Shown one piece after another: positions 48,331-60,554 of a stretch of DNA of 64,000 nucleotides. A model generated the notes under the pieces. It was given only the letters and a program-made list of their open reading frames with translations, was not told the DNA's origin and searched no databases. The stretch spans positions 1,576,507-1,640,506 of the forward strand of contig CM067505.1 in NCBI GenBank assembly GCA_034509495.1, written 5' to 3'. Every line of letters begins with the position of its first letter. Position 1 is the stretch's first letter. Both the position numbers and the translations under genes were made by a program. The DNA comes from Acestrorhynchus altus (lineage: Eukaryota > Chordata > Actinopteri > Characiformes > Acestrorhynchidae).

Positions 48331-50432
48331 CCTGCAGCCTGGCAGCACTCAGACCCTCACAGAGTTTGATGTCAAATGGAGGCACTGGCATGAAGAGTGT
48401 GACCGCTGTCTCCAAGACAACTCCTTTGTTAGCAACCGTTACTTGGAGACCATCTGTAAGGTGAAGAACCCATCTCTGATCCCGTATATGTTCACTGACT
48501 GCATTCAACATCGTCTCAGACATGTGACTTGTACTCTTACCCCCCTCTTCAGATTCTGGTTGGTGATGAGGACACAATGTTGGAGCACAAGGAGCTGCTG
48601 GGAACCTGGTACCATTTTCTGGTCAGCCGGCTGCTCTTCTTCCACCCGACGGTCAAACCATCTGAGCTGCACTATTATGCCCAGGTGCTGCTGGACACAC
48701 CGCACTACACTACTGTGACCAGAGACGGACAGTTTCACTGTTAAAGCACTTAACGAAGATCTCAAAGATCAATTTAGACCATTTTTCCTCGAACTGGTCG
48801 ATGAGCCACGACGTGCCGAGTGTCTGAGGCTGGTTTATGTACTTTTACACCGGAGCGCTAAAGCTAATGAGGATAAACTGTAAGATCCAGTGACGTTAGT
48901 GTGTCTTTGTTGTCTCTGTTATAAGAATTAATTAATAATAAAGAGAAATTTGGTTTGTTTTTAGTCGAGTATGGACATGTTCCTTGACTCCCGGAGTGTC
49001 CCTGAGCCCCTGGACAGTATCCTTCTGGCCGCCTTCGAGTTTGATCTGCATCAGGTCATCAAAGACTGCAGGTGAGTAAATCGGACTCGTTCGCTTTCAC
49101 TCTTGCTGCAGTTCGTTTGGGCAGGTGCTTATACGGGGATCACACTTAGATGTGGACCAACTGAGACCCTTTAGGGGAGGTGGTCTGTCTCGTCCCAGTC
49201 TGTGGAGCAGCTTGTTTTTGGTGAGAACATGATTTAACCTCGATTCGACTGTCTGGTGTCCTGGGCAGGTTTGAGCTGAACAGCCATGCAGGTGTAAACC
49301 AGTTTAAACTGGTATACTGGTCAGATAATCACTACAAACGCCATCTCTGCCACCACGTTCTTCCACCCCAGACGGGTCGGAGCATTAAGCAGAGAGGACG
49401 TTGTTGTGTGGTTTGTTGTGACATATTTGGTGTGTTTTGCTTTTGTTGAAACAATCCAAACCACCCAGTAAACGTTCCAAATTCACAAATCGTCAAGCGT
49501 GACGCGTATTGTATCTTACCCTGTTTCATTCTGTCTGTACTCATAACCTGAATATCTGCATTCTGATCTCCAGCATTGCCCTCAACAACTGGTGGTTTGT
49601 GGCTCACTTGACGGACCTGCTGGATCACTGCAAGCTCCTACAGTCTCACAACCTCCAGTAAGAATCCCATTAACATTGACCAGTCTTTCCAAAATAGCTA
49701 CAACCTAGTATTAACTAGCCGTTAATACACCGTCATTTGTAGTCTGGCCTTAACCTGTAAACCCAACCTGTTCCTTCAGATGATAAAACCTCATCCTTCT
49801 CCTCTGTTACTGTTATGGTGTGAACGTGCTGTTAAAACTCCAGGCGTTTTCAGCCTGTGGCTGGAAGTCCAGTCCCAGAGGTGTCATTTTGTCTACACAG
49901 ACCTGCAGCATTGGACCATGTGTGGTGAAACATCCATGTCCAGAGGTTCGCAGTAGTCATGCAGAAGGTTCATGCAGTCTGATGGTTTTCCCAGTTCAAG
50001 CATTATAGAGTTACAGGAGCTACAGATTCAGTTCTTCTGTGAACACTAAAGGAACATTGCAGAGAACATCACTGCAGACGGTGGGCATCTAACAGTCCTT
50101 GACCCACAGGTTTGCATTTAGAGGGAATATGTCGCAGAAGGCATTACCACCCACAGTGGATAGTGCAGTGGGTGGTGAAGCTCATGACCGGACACAGAGC
50201 CTCACCTGGGCTTGTGAGGTTGATAACTGGACTCTACAGGACTGGCGTGGTCCATTGATCTGATGAGTCATGGTACCAATTAGACTTGTGTGTCCATGAT
50301 GAAGCCATGGACCCCAGTGGTGTGTTGTATGTGTGTGAAAACACTTTAGGACAGTTGGACTTTTGCAGGGGATTGTCCGTGGGTTTTTCCTGTCTGTCCA
50401 GGTTCATTTGATTAGCATTTTGTAATATTGTA

Positions 50433-50468
<36 letters not shown>

Positions 50469-50953
50469 TTTTGGCTCTAACCTGAGGGAGTTCCTGGTGC
50501 TGGAATACGCCTCTGGACTCTTCTCTCATCACAGGTGAGAACATCAACTTTCCACTGTCAGCACCTCCGTTACCACTACTAATGTATTCATCAGGTGGTT
50601 TCATCAACGTTTCATCAACGTTTCAGACTACTGGAAGCGTCGGTGTTGTGCACAATCGTCACGCAGCAGTACGGGTGTAGCGGATTACACCGGTGATTCC
50701 TGTATCGACTAACTGTAGATTAACCCTTATTTATGTACAGAAACTAAAGGAATCCACGGGTCATCAGTCACACGACCTGTTGAGACAGAACTCAACACAC
50801 TGACAACATGCTGGTGTCAGATGTGTGTCCCTCTGTAAACCAATCAGTGTCTCAGTGTAAGGAGACACAGCCCGTGTAGGTGATGAGGACGGGATGAATA
50901 TAAGAAAAAGTGTAGTGTGAAACCAGAACTAATCGGACCAGAGATATGTAACA

Positions 50954-51032
<79 letters not shown>

Positions 51033-51786
51033 TTTGTTTTCCCCTCTAGTTTATGGCAGCTGGCTGTGGACTACTTTGACCACTGTCCCGAGTTTGGCCG
51101 TGTTTATCTGGAGCTGCAGATTGAGCGTGTGCCGCTGGAGACGGAGCGAAAGGCTTTGAAGGTGCTGAGGATCTGTGAGCAGAGACAGATGAATGAGCAA
51201 GGTAACGCTAATAAATGTCCCTCCAGAGGTCCATTTGGACTCATTCGTGGTCATAGGCCGGTCTGGCATGTCCCTGCCGGTGTTGTCATTTTGTTCCCAC
51301 TGCTTTGTAAGTCGTTGCTCACAGCAGAACGCTGGTCAGACATCACTGAGACCATATGGAGAAGTTCCTTTACTTTGCTGCAACAACATGGCGCATTGCA
51401 TGTGATGGTGACTTGTCCCACATCCTTTCGTCCTCCCAGTCAAACAGTCACATCCTCAGACGTGAACAGTACAGTCTCTATTCCAAAAATAATGACCCTA
51501 GAAGATGATGTTCTGACCATTAACTCTCTGAATGTATTTAAAAATATTTCATTCATTTTACACATTAATCAACGTGAACTTTGGCTCGAACCTCTGCTTG
51601 AACGTAAAAAACAGCCTGCATTTCATACGTGATGTGACTAAAGAAAAATGACTCCTTAAAATGTCTTCATTAAAAAATTTATTTTTACCATGAAAAAAAC
51701 ATTTATCACGATATTGATCTGAGGTCATATCGTCCAGCCTTACCTTTCAATGGACAAGGAATCCAGTCAGTGTATATAAGGAAAAT

Positions 51787-51836
<50 letters not shown>

Positions 51837-54326
51837 AGTGCGCAGCATCTGTAAGATCATGGCGAAGAGGGCTCTCAGTAATAACCGACTAGGTTCTGCT
51901 CTGTCCTGGAGCATCCGAGCGAAAGATGCAGCCTTCGCCACGCTCATCTCTGAGAGGTCTGTCTGTCTTTCGTATCTGGTCTCGGTGTCCATCTACGGTC
52001 TGTAGACGTCCCTAATGACATCGGCAGCCGTGGACGGACTGCAGAGGTTGTTTCTCACTGTTGTTTAATTTTGGTCGGAGCAGGTTTCTGCAGGATTACT
52101 GTAAGAGGGGATCTTTCTCCGACCTGGATCTGATCGACAACCTTGGACCTGCCATGCTGCTCAGCGACAGACTCACGTTTTTAGGTAACCGCGGTGGACT
52201 TCGGGAGGGAGGGAGGGAGGACGAACGAACGGCAATAACAGATTTCTATTTTCAGCTGGAAAGAGAATGTGCCCAAGAGAGGGATCAGCAGCTGTACTAA
52301 GACTAAGGCTGGGAAGAATTGAAGCTCTTGCTTCATTAAGTGCTGGAGGCTTCTGCTGCCTTGTGATGTGACTCTCTTTGCCCACTGAGCAACAGTGACC
52401 CCTCTCAGCAAAAACACTGACAAATAGCAACGTCACCTGCGGTCAACCCGGCTGTCACATGCCTCAGCGGAGACCGGACAGATCCAAACGAGAGCTTAAA
52501 CAGGGAAGGAAGCAGTGCAGTTAGAGCATAACCTGATGGGTTCTTTTCCACCACACGGTACCTACACCTATTTGGTGTCCCACAGCGTCCCCTCTGTGAC
52601 ATAATAACAGCTGTAGACCAGGTGTGAGGAGCCCTGAGATGGTGTGCAGCACACATCACCTAAACCTGCTGCTGTAACCCAGTAGGGCTGTTTCCATCCA
52701 CAAAGGTTAAAGGAGTGACGCCTGTGACGTCTCCTTCAGTCTGACTGGTTAATGCCTGTTCTTTCGTGGAGGGGGGTAGTGTGTTGCACACTCGGACGGC
52801 TGGGGGTCATTTTTTATTATTAAAAAAGAATAATGTCAGTGAAGAAGTTCTGTTACACAACTTTGTGTGTGTTCAGGAAAGTACCGGGAGTTCCACAGGC
52901 TCTACGGCGAAACGAAGTTCACAGAGGCGGCCAAGCTCCTCCTGTCCCTAATGACGGCCAAGATTGCCCCACGAAGCTTCTGGATGACCCTGCTCACTGA
53001 CGCACTGCCCCTGCTGGAGCAAAAGGAGGTCCGTACCCACGCACTCTTCAGTTTCCTTCTAGTATCCACGGCGACTTACAAGGTTACTCATAGTACAGAG
53101 GTGGTACAGAGTAGTGTTATTGTCGTAGCACAGCATATGTTTCACATACATTAACACACTGCACCCCAGGTAGGACATGTCCTCCAGTAGTGTCCTGAAT
53201 CCAGGCGGCCTTTTCGGCTGTTTACGAAGGTCTTCTCTATTGTAGCAGTGGAGAAATGCAGCCTAGGCTTCAGAACGTCGTTTTAGATTTAAACTAAAGG
53301 AACTTCGCTCGTTTAAAGCAGGATTATGTGAGAATTGGTCTTTTTTACACGTGGGCGCCCCCTGCAGTCGAGGGATGTAATGTGCTTTTACACCACTGAT
53401 GTAAATGAGTAGTACTTTGAACCCCCCATAATGACCAGTTATAAACATGCATTTGTTGACAAGCTGAGATACCAGTTCACCCTCAACATGATCCAAGAGC
53501 TGTTATTTTTAAGGTGAAGGTGCCAAAAAGGTTGCTTTTAAATAATTTTGCCAGTTTTTCTCCGTTTTCTAACGAGAACAGAAGTCAGATCTGCAAAAAG
53601 TCTGTTTGAATGTCAAACGTTCATTATGTAACACTTCGCTGGAAATCTATTGCCTCTCTTTGATACCTGCAGGCTGCACATCCATCCTTTTGTAAGCAGT
53701 TTTCTTAACAGCGTCAGCAGAAGCTCTTTTCTTTCCACCCACTGACCGTATCGGTCACTTTTGTCACAGTGCTGATGAAGAATCGTTCCTCAAACGCGAG
53801 GACGAGACGGAGTGACTGTGCTGATTTTAGATTTGTGTCGCCATAAGAACGAAAGGCACGGAATCGTCCACGAACCACAGTTTAGTGCAGAAATACCGTT
53901 AAGTGGCTCCCGAGGGGCACAGCTGTGAGTGAGGGTCTCGAGTTCGATCCCTGCTCGTAACTGTAGGTCTGTATGAACGTGTGGATTGATTTTCCCGTAT
54001 ATGTCTCCTCATCTGCATGTGTTTACCTGTGTAGGTGATCTTCTCAGTGGACCAGACTCATGAACTCATGTTCTGTCTGGAGGAGCTGACCTCCGACAAC
54101 ACTGAGGGAACACCAGAGCACCCAGCACAGGTACAATAACAGGACCTCTGCTCGTCTCCCGTCTAGAATGTTCCTCAAATGTTTAAAGGAATAAGTTTTC
54201 CATCAACTGTGTGCTGGTGTGTTTCAGGATGAAGATATCGAGTCCACAAAGCTGGAGCTCTTGCGACTGGCTCTTGCCCGTAATCTAGCCATGGCCATAG
54301 TGAAGGAAGGCACAGTCGAAGCCTGA
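44400..54326 (+). CDS. nup85: Nucleoporin Nup85 (Nup107-160 Y-complex)
   Basis: Nineteen coding exons: 44400-44432, 45812-45905, 46357-46519, 46704-46774, 47061-47104, 47364-47433, 47537-47658, 47857-47991, 48338-48460, 48553-48684, 48965-49071, 49574-49657, 50469-50534, 51050-51201, 51839-51956, 52084-52184, 52877-53028, 54035-54130, 54228-54326. They sum to 1962 bases, 653 residues plus stop (human 656). All phases agree. Recognisable blocks: LIPGVGFRQKHVGFEWGPGD (N-terminal blade that completes the Seh1 propeller), RKLFNESH, KNYRSVIRACMEE, LLLHLLDWVRLH, WRHWHEEC, LLGTWYHFLVSRLL, ILLAAFEFDIHQ-like, WWFVAHLTDLLDHCKLLQSH, KALKVLRICEQRQM, RLGSALSWSIRAKDAAFATL, DLDLIDNLGPAMLLSDRLTF, APRSFWMTLLTDALPLLEQK. 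The protein is an alpha-helical ACE1-type scaffold of the nuclear pore and also acts at kinetochores. The start ATG has A at -3. It is divergent from sumo2 and tail-to-tail with gga3. Confidence 0.97.
46064..46131. repeat. (AG)n/(AC)n microsatellite in nup85 intron 2
   Basis: gagaga followed by (CA)n, about 68 bases. Confidence 0.95.
47705..47815 (-). mobile_element. Tc1/mariner-type MITE with both ends, internally deleted
   Basis: Starts tgctatatggccaaatgttt+gtggacacccc and ends caggtgtcccaatacttttg+cccatat, so both termini of the family are in about 110 bp. Lies in nup85 intron 7. Confidence 0.8.
48278..48325. repeat. (TG)n upstream of nup85 exon 9
   Basis: 48 bases of TG ending 12 bases before the acceptor AG at 48336-48337. 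Confidence 0.95.
50434..50467. repeat. (TG)n forming the 3' splice site of nup85 exon 13
   Basis: The run continues directly into the acceptor (gtgtgtgtgtag|ttttggc), so TG units replace the usual pyrimidine tract. Confidence 0.95.
50959..51030. repeat. (TG)n upstream of nup85 exon 14
   Basis: About 70 bases of TG, followed by tttgttttcccctctag at the acceptor. Confidence 0.95.
51789..51833. repeat. (TG)n upstream of nup85 exon 15
   Basis: 45 bases of TG ending 5 bases before the acceptor AG at 51837-51838 (gtgttacag). Confidence 0.95.
53895..53990 (+). repeat. Possible tRNA-derived SINE remnant in nup85 intron
   Basis: agtggctcccgaggggcaca followed about 30 bases later by gagttcgatccctgctcg, resembling box A and box B of a tRNA-derived SINE head. 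The tail was not identified. Confidence 0.35.
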
Positions 54327-54423
54327 ACACCTCCAGTTACACACACACAGGCACTTCACACCTCACATTCTCCATTCTGTACATAAAACCTGAAAGTGGG
54401 ATTAAAAAACGTTGTAATTTGAT

Positions 54424-54429
54424 AATAAA
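54424..54429 (+). terminator. Poly(A) signal of nup85
   Basis: AATAAA about 100 bases after the nup85 stop codon (54326), in gataataaatgttttg. This gives a short 3' UTR. Confidence 0.75.
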
Positions 54430-56859
54430 TGTTTTGTAATAGAGTCTCTCCTGAAGTTTCTGTTGGTTTGATGAGAAGAAACAAATTCATGTTGTAGACA
54501 ACGGTGTCAGAACATCTCCAAAACGTCAGGCATATCTTCCCAATATGCTGCGGCCAGTACCTACCAAATTGCTCCAAGGAAGGACCACCATTGGTCTGAG
54601 TCAAAGTTCTTGAGTGGTGCCACAGAAGAACCATTTCTTGGTTGCATAAAAAATGGGCATATGAAGAACCTTCATATCTCTCTGAAGGTTCTGTGTGGTT
54701 CAGTCGTACCCTGGAGGTAAGAAAAGCAGCCGTTTGAACGGAAGGTCACTGGTTCGCGTCCCCCTAAACGTCGGGCAGTGTTCTCACGGTTTGACTGGTG
54801 AAATGCTTGGCTTAAAGGCAGAAGGGAAACCAACTTACACGACTAAAAGAACCCGCCTGGCATCAGGACGGAGGTCCAAAAGGTGGAGCCACAAAGTAAT
54901 ATGGAGGTGGTTCTGCTGATCGCCAGCGCTCTGGAGAAAGACGCCCGACTTCACTCTGCTTTGCATTAAAAGACTTTAATTGTGCATGCAGCTGAACAGA
55001 CCATAGAGCTACTGTACAAGCCTAAACACTCAACACAAGCACATACAGGAAATACATACAGATCATGTACATGACTAACTCTTCAGAACACCCCCTCCAG
55101 CGTTGGTAGTGGTGTCCTGATGGAACCGGTTCTGCACAGGTTAGTGTTTTCCTGCTCGGACATTTAAGTCAATCTACCTTCAGAAGATGCTGCAGCTACG
55201 GTGGCACCAACAGCGCGTTGGTACAGACTGGTATGGCCGTAATGGGTAACACCACCTTGCCCATGGAAGGCCATGAGTTCAATTCCATGGTTGGTTAAAG
55301 AATCCACTACCAACTCTACATTCTGTGCTACCGGCTGTGAACTCCTGCCCGATTTGATCCAAACATGCTCAGTGCAAACTGGTCAAGGGACTGGGACTGA
55401 GTCACCCTTATAGCCGCTTGTCCACCGCTTTACTCGAGTCTACGTGTTCAGCCCGGAATACTTAGTCTTCCACTTAGGAACACGGCCCATGTCCAATCTG
55501 CACCGTCTTCACATGCATTCTCGACACAAATAGGGCAGGAGGTGCAAACTGGGGGGCAACCACATCTGCCAAACTTCTCAAATGTTCACCTTGTCAGTTC
55601 AAAATGGTCATGACGAGCATTTCAGACTGGACACGGTCGAGATCAGTGATAAAGGCACAATAACGGAAACATCCTGGTCAATTCTATGGGATCAGAAGAG
55701 GTTAAAGAACGTCAAACGGACTGTGACCGATTTGAACTCATGAACCCAAACAGACTCTATTAATCGAAACCCTTAAACAGTAGAAGAACCGGAGTTCTAC
55801 ACAACCTGTAAACGAGACCTAAAGTGGGAAACACTCAACTGTGCAGGACCAGAGCCAACAGGTATGTATTTATGATCATTTCTTTAAAGGTATGAATTCA
55901 AGTAACAGGAAGAGGAGCAAAGAAAAACGTACACGTAAAGAAACAGTTTGGATTCTCTCGTTCATCATGTTTTCAGTCCTTCTTTAACTACAGTTCATCA
56001 CATCACTCCGGCTGAAACGGCGTGGAGGACCACCCCGTCTCAGCTGCTTGCACACAGCGTATGAAGCAGGTTCTCACTGTGGTAATGTCGCAGTGTTACA
56101 CACACCTGGTCTCAGTGTGTGAGAATGTTAAAGTCTTGCTTTGTGGTTACGGCACTCGATTTAGCCACTTATGATAATAATAATGGACTGATTTCTATCA
56201 GCACCACCGACGTTGGGACGGAAAATGAAACGAAAGCTCCCAGTGTACGGAAACACTAACTTCTCCCCTCACTCTTTTCCAAGGGTCTCTCCTTTACAAT
56301 CGTTCATAAAAACTACTGGTCGAGATCACTGTCCGAAGTTACGGGATGGTCGATCATCATCTTCACGTTCGTAGTTATTGAGGTATTTTGCTAAAACGTT
56401 TAGAACACGAATGTTTAAAGTACGGCTTTAACTGACAGACGAAGGAAAGAATAAACAGGCATTAAAACTGCATCTCTGTACGATATAATAATATCGTTGA
56501 CCTATAAAGAATTAGATTTTAACAGAATATGGTCCCTCGAACGAGGGGTGGGACTAGTACAACGGACACGCCCACACAATTCTAATTCTAGGAGCCTGAA
56601 ATTGAGTGCATTGGTACATACCAGCACTAGGTACAGTTACACGACCGACAACAAACAGCCACACAACGTACTCTCAGAGGCGTTTGGATTGAACACGGCT
56701 CATTTTTAAACGTAGTAGTTGTTAATAAAGGTATTGATCGATACTCAAAGTTGAAATATTGGTGTCTGAAATGAAACAGTTGCATTGTACCATCTCTAAT
56801 ATCAGTACACCGCTTTAAAACTACCCCTAGAGTCACTTTATAGAGATTGTTTTATTCAC

Positions 56860-57320
56860 ACTATGTCCAAATGTTTGTAGACACCCCATACAATCTAATA
56901 ACTGCATTCAGCTACTTTAAGTCGCACCCATTGCTGACCTAGATGTGCAAATGCACACACACAGCTTGTCCAGTCCCTGTAGAGAAGTACTGCCAGAAGA
57001 ATAGGACACTCTGGAGCAGATTAACAAACATGAACTAATGCCAGGCGTGGGCTAGAAGGGTATAAAGCAGCACTGAGCTGTGGACCAGTGAAACTGTCCT
57101 CTGGAATGATGGTGCTCCATCCAGTAATTTCAGGATGATTTGGGAAAAGGGGGATCACTGGTCCTGTCACTGAGTGCAATCAAATCTTCACGACAATGCT
57201 GAGTATGACAAAATGCAGTACAAAGTCTTCCCTGGACAGTAGAGTCTCTTCTTAATTCCCTTGATTTCAGAGGAAAGGGAATAAGCAGGTGTCCCAATAC
57301 TTTTGTCCAGCTAATGTATA
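56860..57320 (-). mobile_element. Tc1/mariner-type MITE, nearly full length
   Basis: Starts cactatgtccaaatgtttgt+agacacccc and ends caggtgtcccaatacttttg+tccagctaatgt, with the internal landmarks in reverse order and orientation compared with the copy at 25340. It is the most complete copy in the window, about 460 bp, and has no ORF. Confidence 0.85.
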
Positions 57321-58309
57321 ATTAGTATATCATTCAGGACAGGTCTGTAAACGTTTAACAGACGTGTGCTGAATCAGTGCTAATGAGCTCTCGCTTGTTC
57401 TGTCTCAACTCACTCGTATCTCCATGTAAACGTCTTAACGCGGAACGTCTGATTCAAGTATTCGTCCGGAACAAGAAAATATTCTGACGATATAAACAAA
57501 CAAACAAACAAACAAATAAATAAATAAATATGTTTAAAATATTACTGCACAGAAAACAGTAAACAGTCCTGACCACGTCCACATTCTTCTCCTAACGAGT
57601 TAAAAACGATGTCTCCGATAATACTGAGCACAATCCCACGTGTAGTGGATCAGCCTACACGTGGATCATCAGTCTGAAGATGTGCTTCTTTAGGTTTGCA
57701 CTGGAGCTCCAAGGCCAGTGTAGCTAATGGACTCTACTGCACTCACTAGGCGTCAGGTGGTGTACGGTGATCTCCGATAGCCCTGATTACGGGGTTTCTG
57801 ACACTGTAGGACTCTATACCTGTACCGTCTGTGTGTATCTAAAACGTTCACAGACTCATACAGTATCAGAAAGTACATAATCTTCTATTAGACGTTACTG
57901 AACACCTTCTCACACAGTGTGATGACCGAGGTCTGCTCAATGGTGGGCTTCCAATGTTTGTTAGCTACATTAGTCGTGCAGCTTTAGAGCAAAAGTAAAC
58001 TATACACCATCTCAATTTTGGCTGATTGAATACTTTTGGAGCAACGAACTAGGAACTACGGTGAGAGTCTCTCATCAACCTCAAATATTTAGAATTAAAT
58101 ATAAATATGCAAATATTTCCTTTCAGTATGCGCTCACCTGACCAGTCCTGGACTACAATGGTAAAAAGACTGTTTCTGCCTGTATTTCAGTACTGACTAA
58201 AGGTGACAGGATGAGACATTTCTTCTACTTGGTTCTTCTTGCCCTAATAACAGTGTCAGTCCTGTCAGGATATCAGAAAATCACCCTGGTCTTAAAACAA
58301 TGCCCATAC

Positions 58310-58440
58310 AGATCTATCGATATATCGATATTTATATCTATATCGGGATATAAACAGAGCAGGATATGGGCTGCGTGATATTGATAATATCAAGTTTTAA
58401 CATTTTTAAATAACGTTCAGTTTCAATCTTGCAGGAATCT
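58310..58440. mobile_element. Fragment of the TAGGGCTGGGCGAT element
   Basis: tatcgatatatcgatattta, gatataaacagagcagga and gttcagtttcaatcttgcag match the inside of the element at 36758-37197. Confidence 0.65.
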
Positions 58441-59459
58441 CACTCGCACTGTCGCACAGCCCATGGGAGCAGAAGATGGACTTAGAGAAGATAAAATTTC
58501 AGCATGTTTAAAAAAAATTCTCATTTCTCTACATCATATCGGATCATTTTCACCATTCGACTAAAATACAGCTTAGACTGGAAGCTCCCAGTGAGTGGAC
58601 TAGAGTGGACCAGAGGGGACAGCAATTCTCTCAGAGACTCAAGTAACCCTTCCGTGACAGGACTGATGCTCTTATTATTGTTGGAATTTGAGTGGTCATC
58701 ATCGACGGAGAACCTACCATGAGTCCTGAATAGATCTGCTCCTTGGGGAGAATGTTTGTCCACTTTAGTCCACTCTGGTCTGGTGATTTTGTCCATCAAA
58801 GTGTTCCAGTGATCTTTTGTTGAGCTACTCACACAGATTGGACACCCCCACACGGAAGAGTGGACTAGATTGGACCGGTTCTCTCAGATAATGCTGTGTT
58901 CCTTACCTGACAGGACCGGCACATATTAAGGCAAGAAGATACAGAACCAAGCTGTAGACAAGAACTAGACATACTTTGTAACATTGCTCCATGTGAGAGA
59001 GAGAGAGAGAGATAGAGAGACAGAGAGAGATAGAGACAGAGACAGAGAGAGAGAGAGACTGGAAGCAGCATATGGTTATCTCCAGTGTCAGACTGCGGCG
59101 AGTAAACAGCAGTGTGTTGGTATCTGCGGTCAGCAGGTAACCTCTGGTCATTTGTGCAGACGCTCCGTCCAGCCTCCTCTTTCAGTGCACGTAGTGAGGC
59201 CTTTGTGAGCATTAGCATTTTAGCCGGGAACGCCGGGAATTAGAAGTAGTGGGTCGAGTCGGATCACGAATAATACTTGTACTGTAATTCACAGCTTAAA
59301 TAAGAGAACATATAAATAAAGACCATCATGTTGGCTTGACACACAGACTGGAGCAACACACCATCTCTGGTCTCACCTCTGGCAGAGCATGTGTGCGTGG
59401 GTGTGTTTCTGGTTCTGGATTTGGGTTCTGGTTCTGCAGTAGCAGAACGAGTTATGAAC

Positions 59460-59899
59460 CTAGAGGTTTCCCCATCTCTCAGCTGGAGGGAACTGGTCCA
59501 CCTCTCCAACTTCACAGTACTGCCTCTCGCCCAGCAGGAACATCAGCTTGTAGCGCAAACGCACCTTCTCCTGGAACGCAGAGGACAACAGTCATACTTC
59601 CAGACTTCCCAACAACAATGTTCCACCAGCTTCACTTTAAGGGTTACACAGACAGCGTTTATCGGGTATTTAGTAGGAAATGGCCCAATATGGTCCATGA
59701 ATTGGTGCCATCGGGCCAATTTTAATCATGATCCAGCTTGTCCTCATTAAACCTTTGAAGGGACATTATTCCCAGCCTTGGAGGCAGTGAGGATCTTCTC
59801 AGAAGGTGAAGAAGAGTCTGCAATGTGGAGTCTGGCAGCATATTCTATAGTCTGTGGTTTCAGTTTATTTTTGGCCATTAATCTAATAAGAGTGTGTGG

Positions 59900-59952
<53 letters not shown>

Positions 59953-60117
59953 AATGAAGCTCACCTTGAATGGGTTAGCCAGCAGCATGACCTGTGTGAT
60001 GGACGAAGGGGGCAGGATGGGGTTAAAGGGCGCAAGCTCGGCTCCTGACGGAGACTGAAGCTTCACTTTCATAGTCTGAGAAAGAGAGAGAGAGAAATAA
60101 TAAAACACAGAAGTACA

Positions 60118-60181
<64 letters not shown>

Positions 60182-60480
60182 TGTGTGTCTATGTGTGTGT
60201 TACCTTTGGGACGGCTGCCTGCAGCACTATGTTCTGCACGGGTAACGGTGCCGTGTTGAGCATGGACACCACAATGACCAAAACATCAGGTCTGCCGGGG
60301 GGACAGTCAGTGGCGAAGTGCAGCAGGACCCGAACTCCATCTTTATCATAGGCTGTTACTGGCAAAGCCTTACCTGGGTAGGACACGTGGACAAAAGGAC
60401 AAAAGTATTGGGACACCTGCTCATTGTTTGTTGTGAAATCAAGGGTATTTAAAAGCTTTTCCTGCTGTTAGTATAACTTA

Positions 60481-60554
<74 letters not shown>

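Larger units (their letters stand above)
54431..59459 (-). other. Probable gga3 3' UTR / nup85-gga3 tail-to-tail region
   Basis: No coding exon was seen. Candidate poly(A) signals on - are AATAAA (TTTATT near 56848) and ATTAAA (TTTAAT near 54974); the latter would give a 3' UTR of about 4.5 kb ending close to the nup85 poly(A) site. It holds a Tc1-type MITE (56860-57320), (CAAA)n/(TAAA)n at 57495-57530, a MITE fragment at 58310-58440 and (GA)n at 58997-59057. Confidence 0.4.

Noticed and set aside
51193..51632. ORF extending nup85 exon 14 beyond 51201
   Set aside because: Read-through past donor gtaacg; homology to Nup85 stops exactly at EQ and resumes at 51839 with VRSICKIMAKRA.
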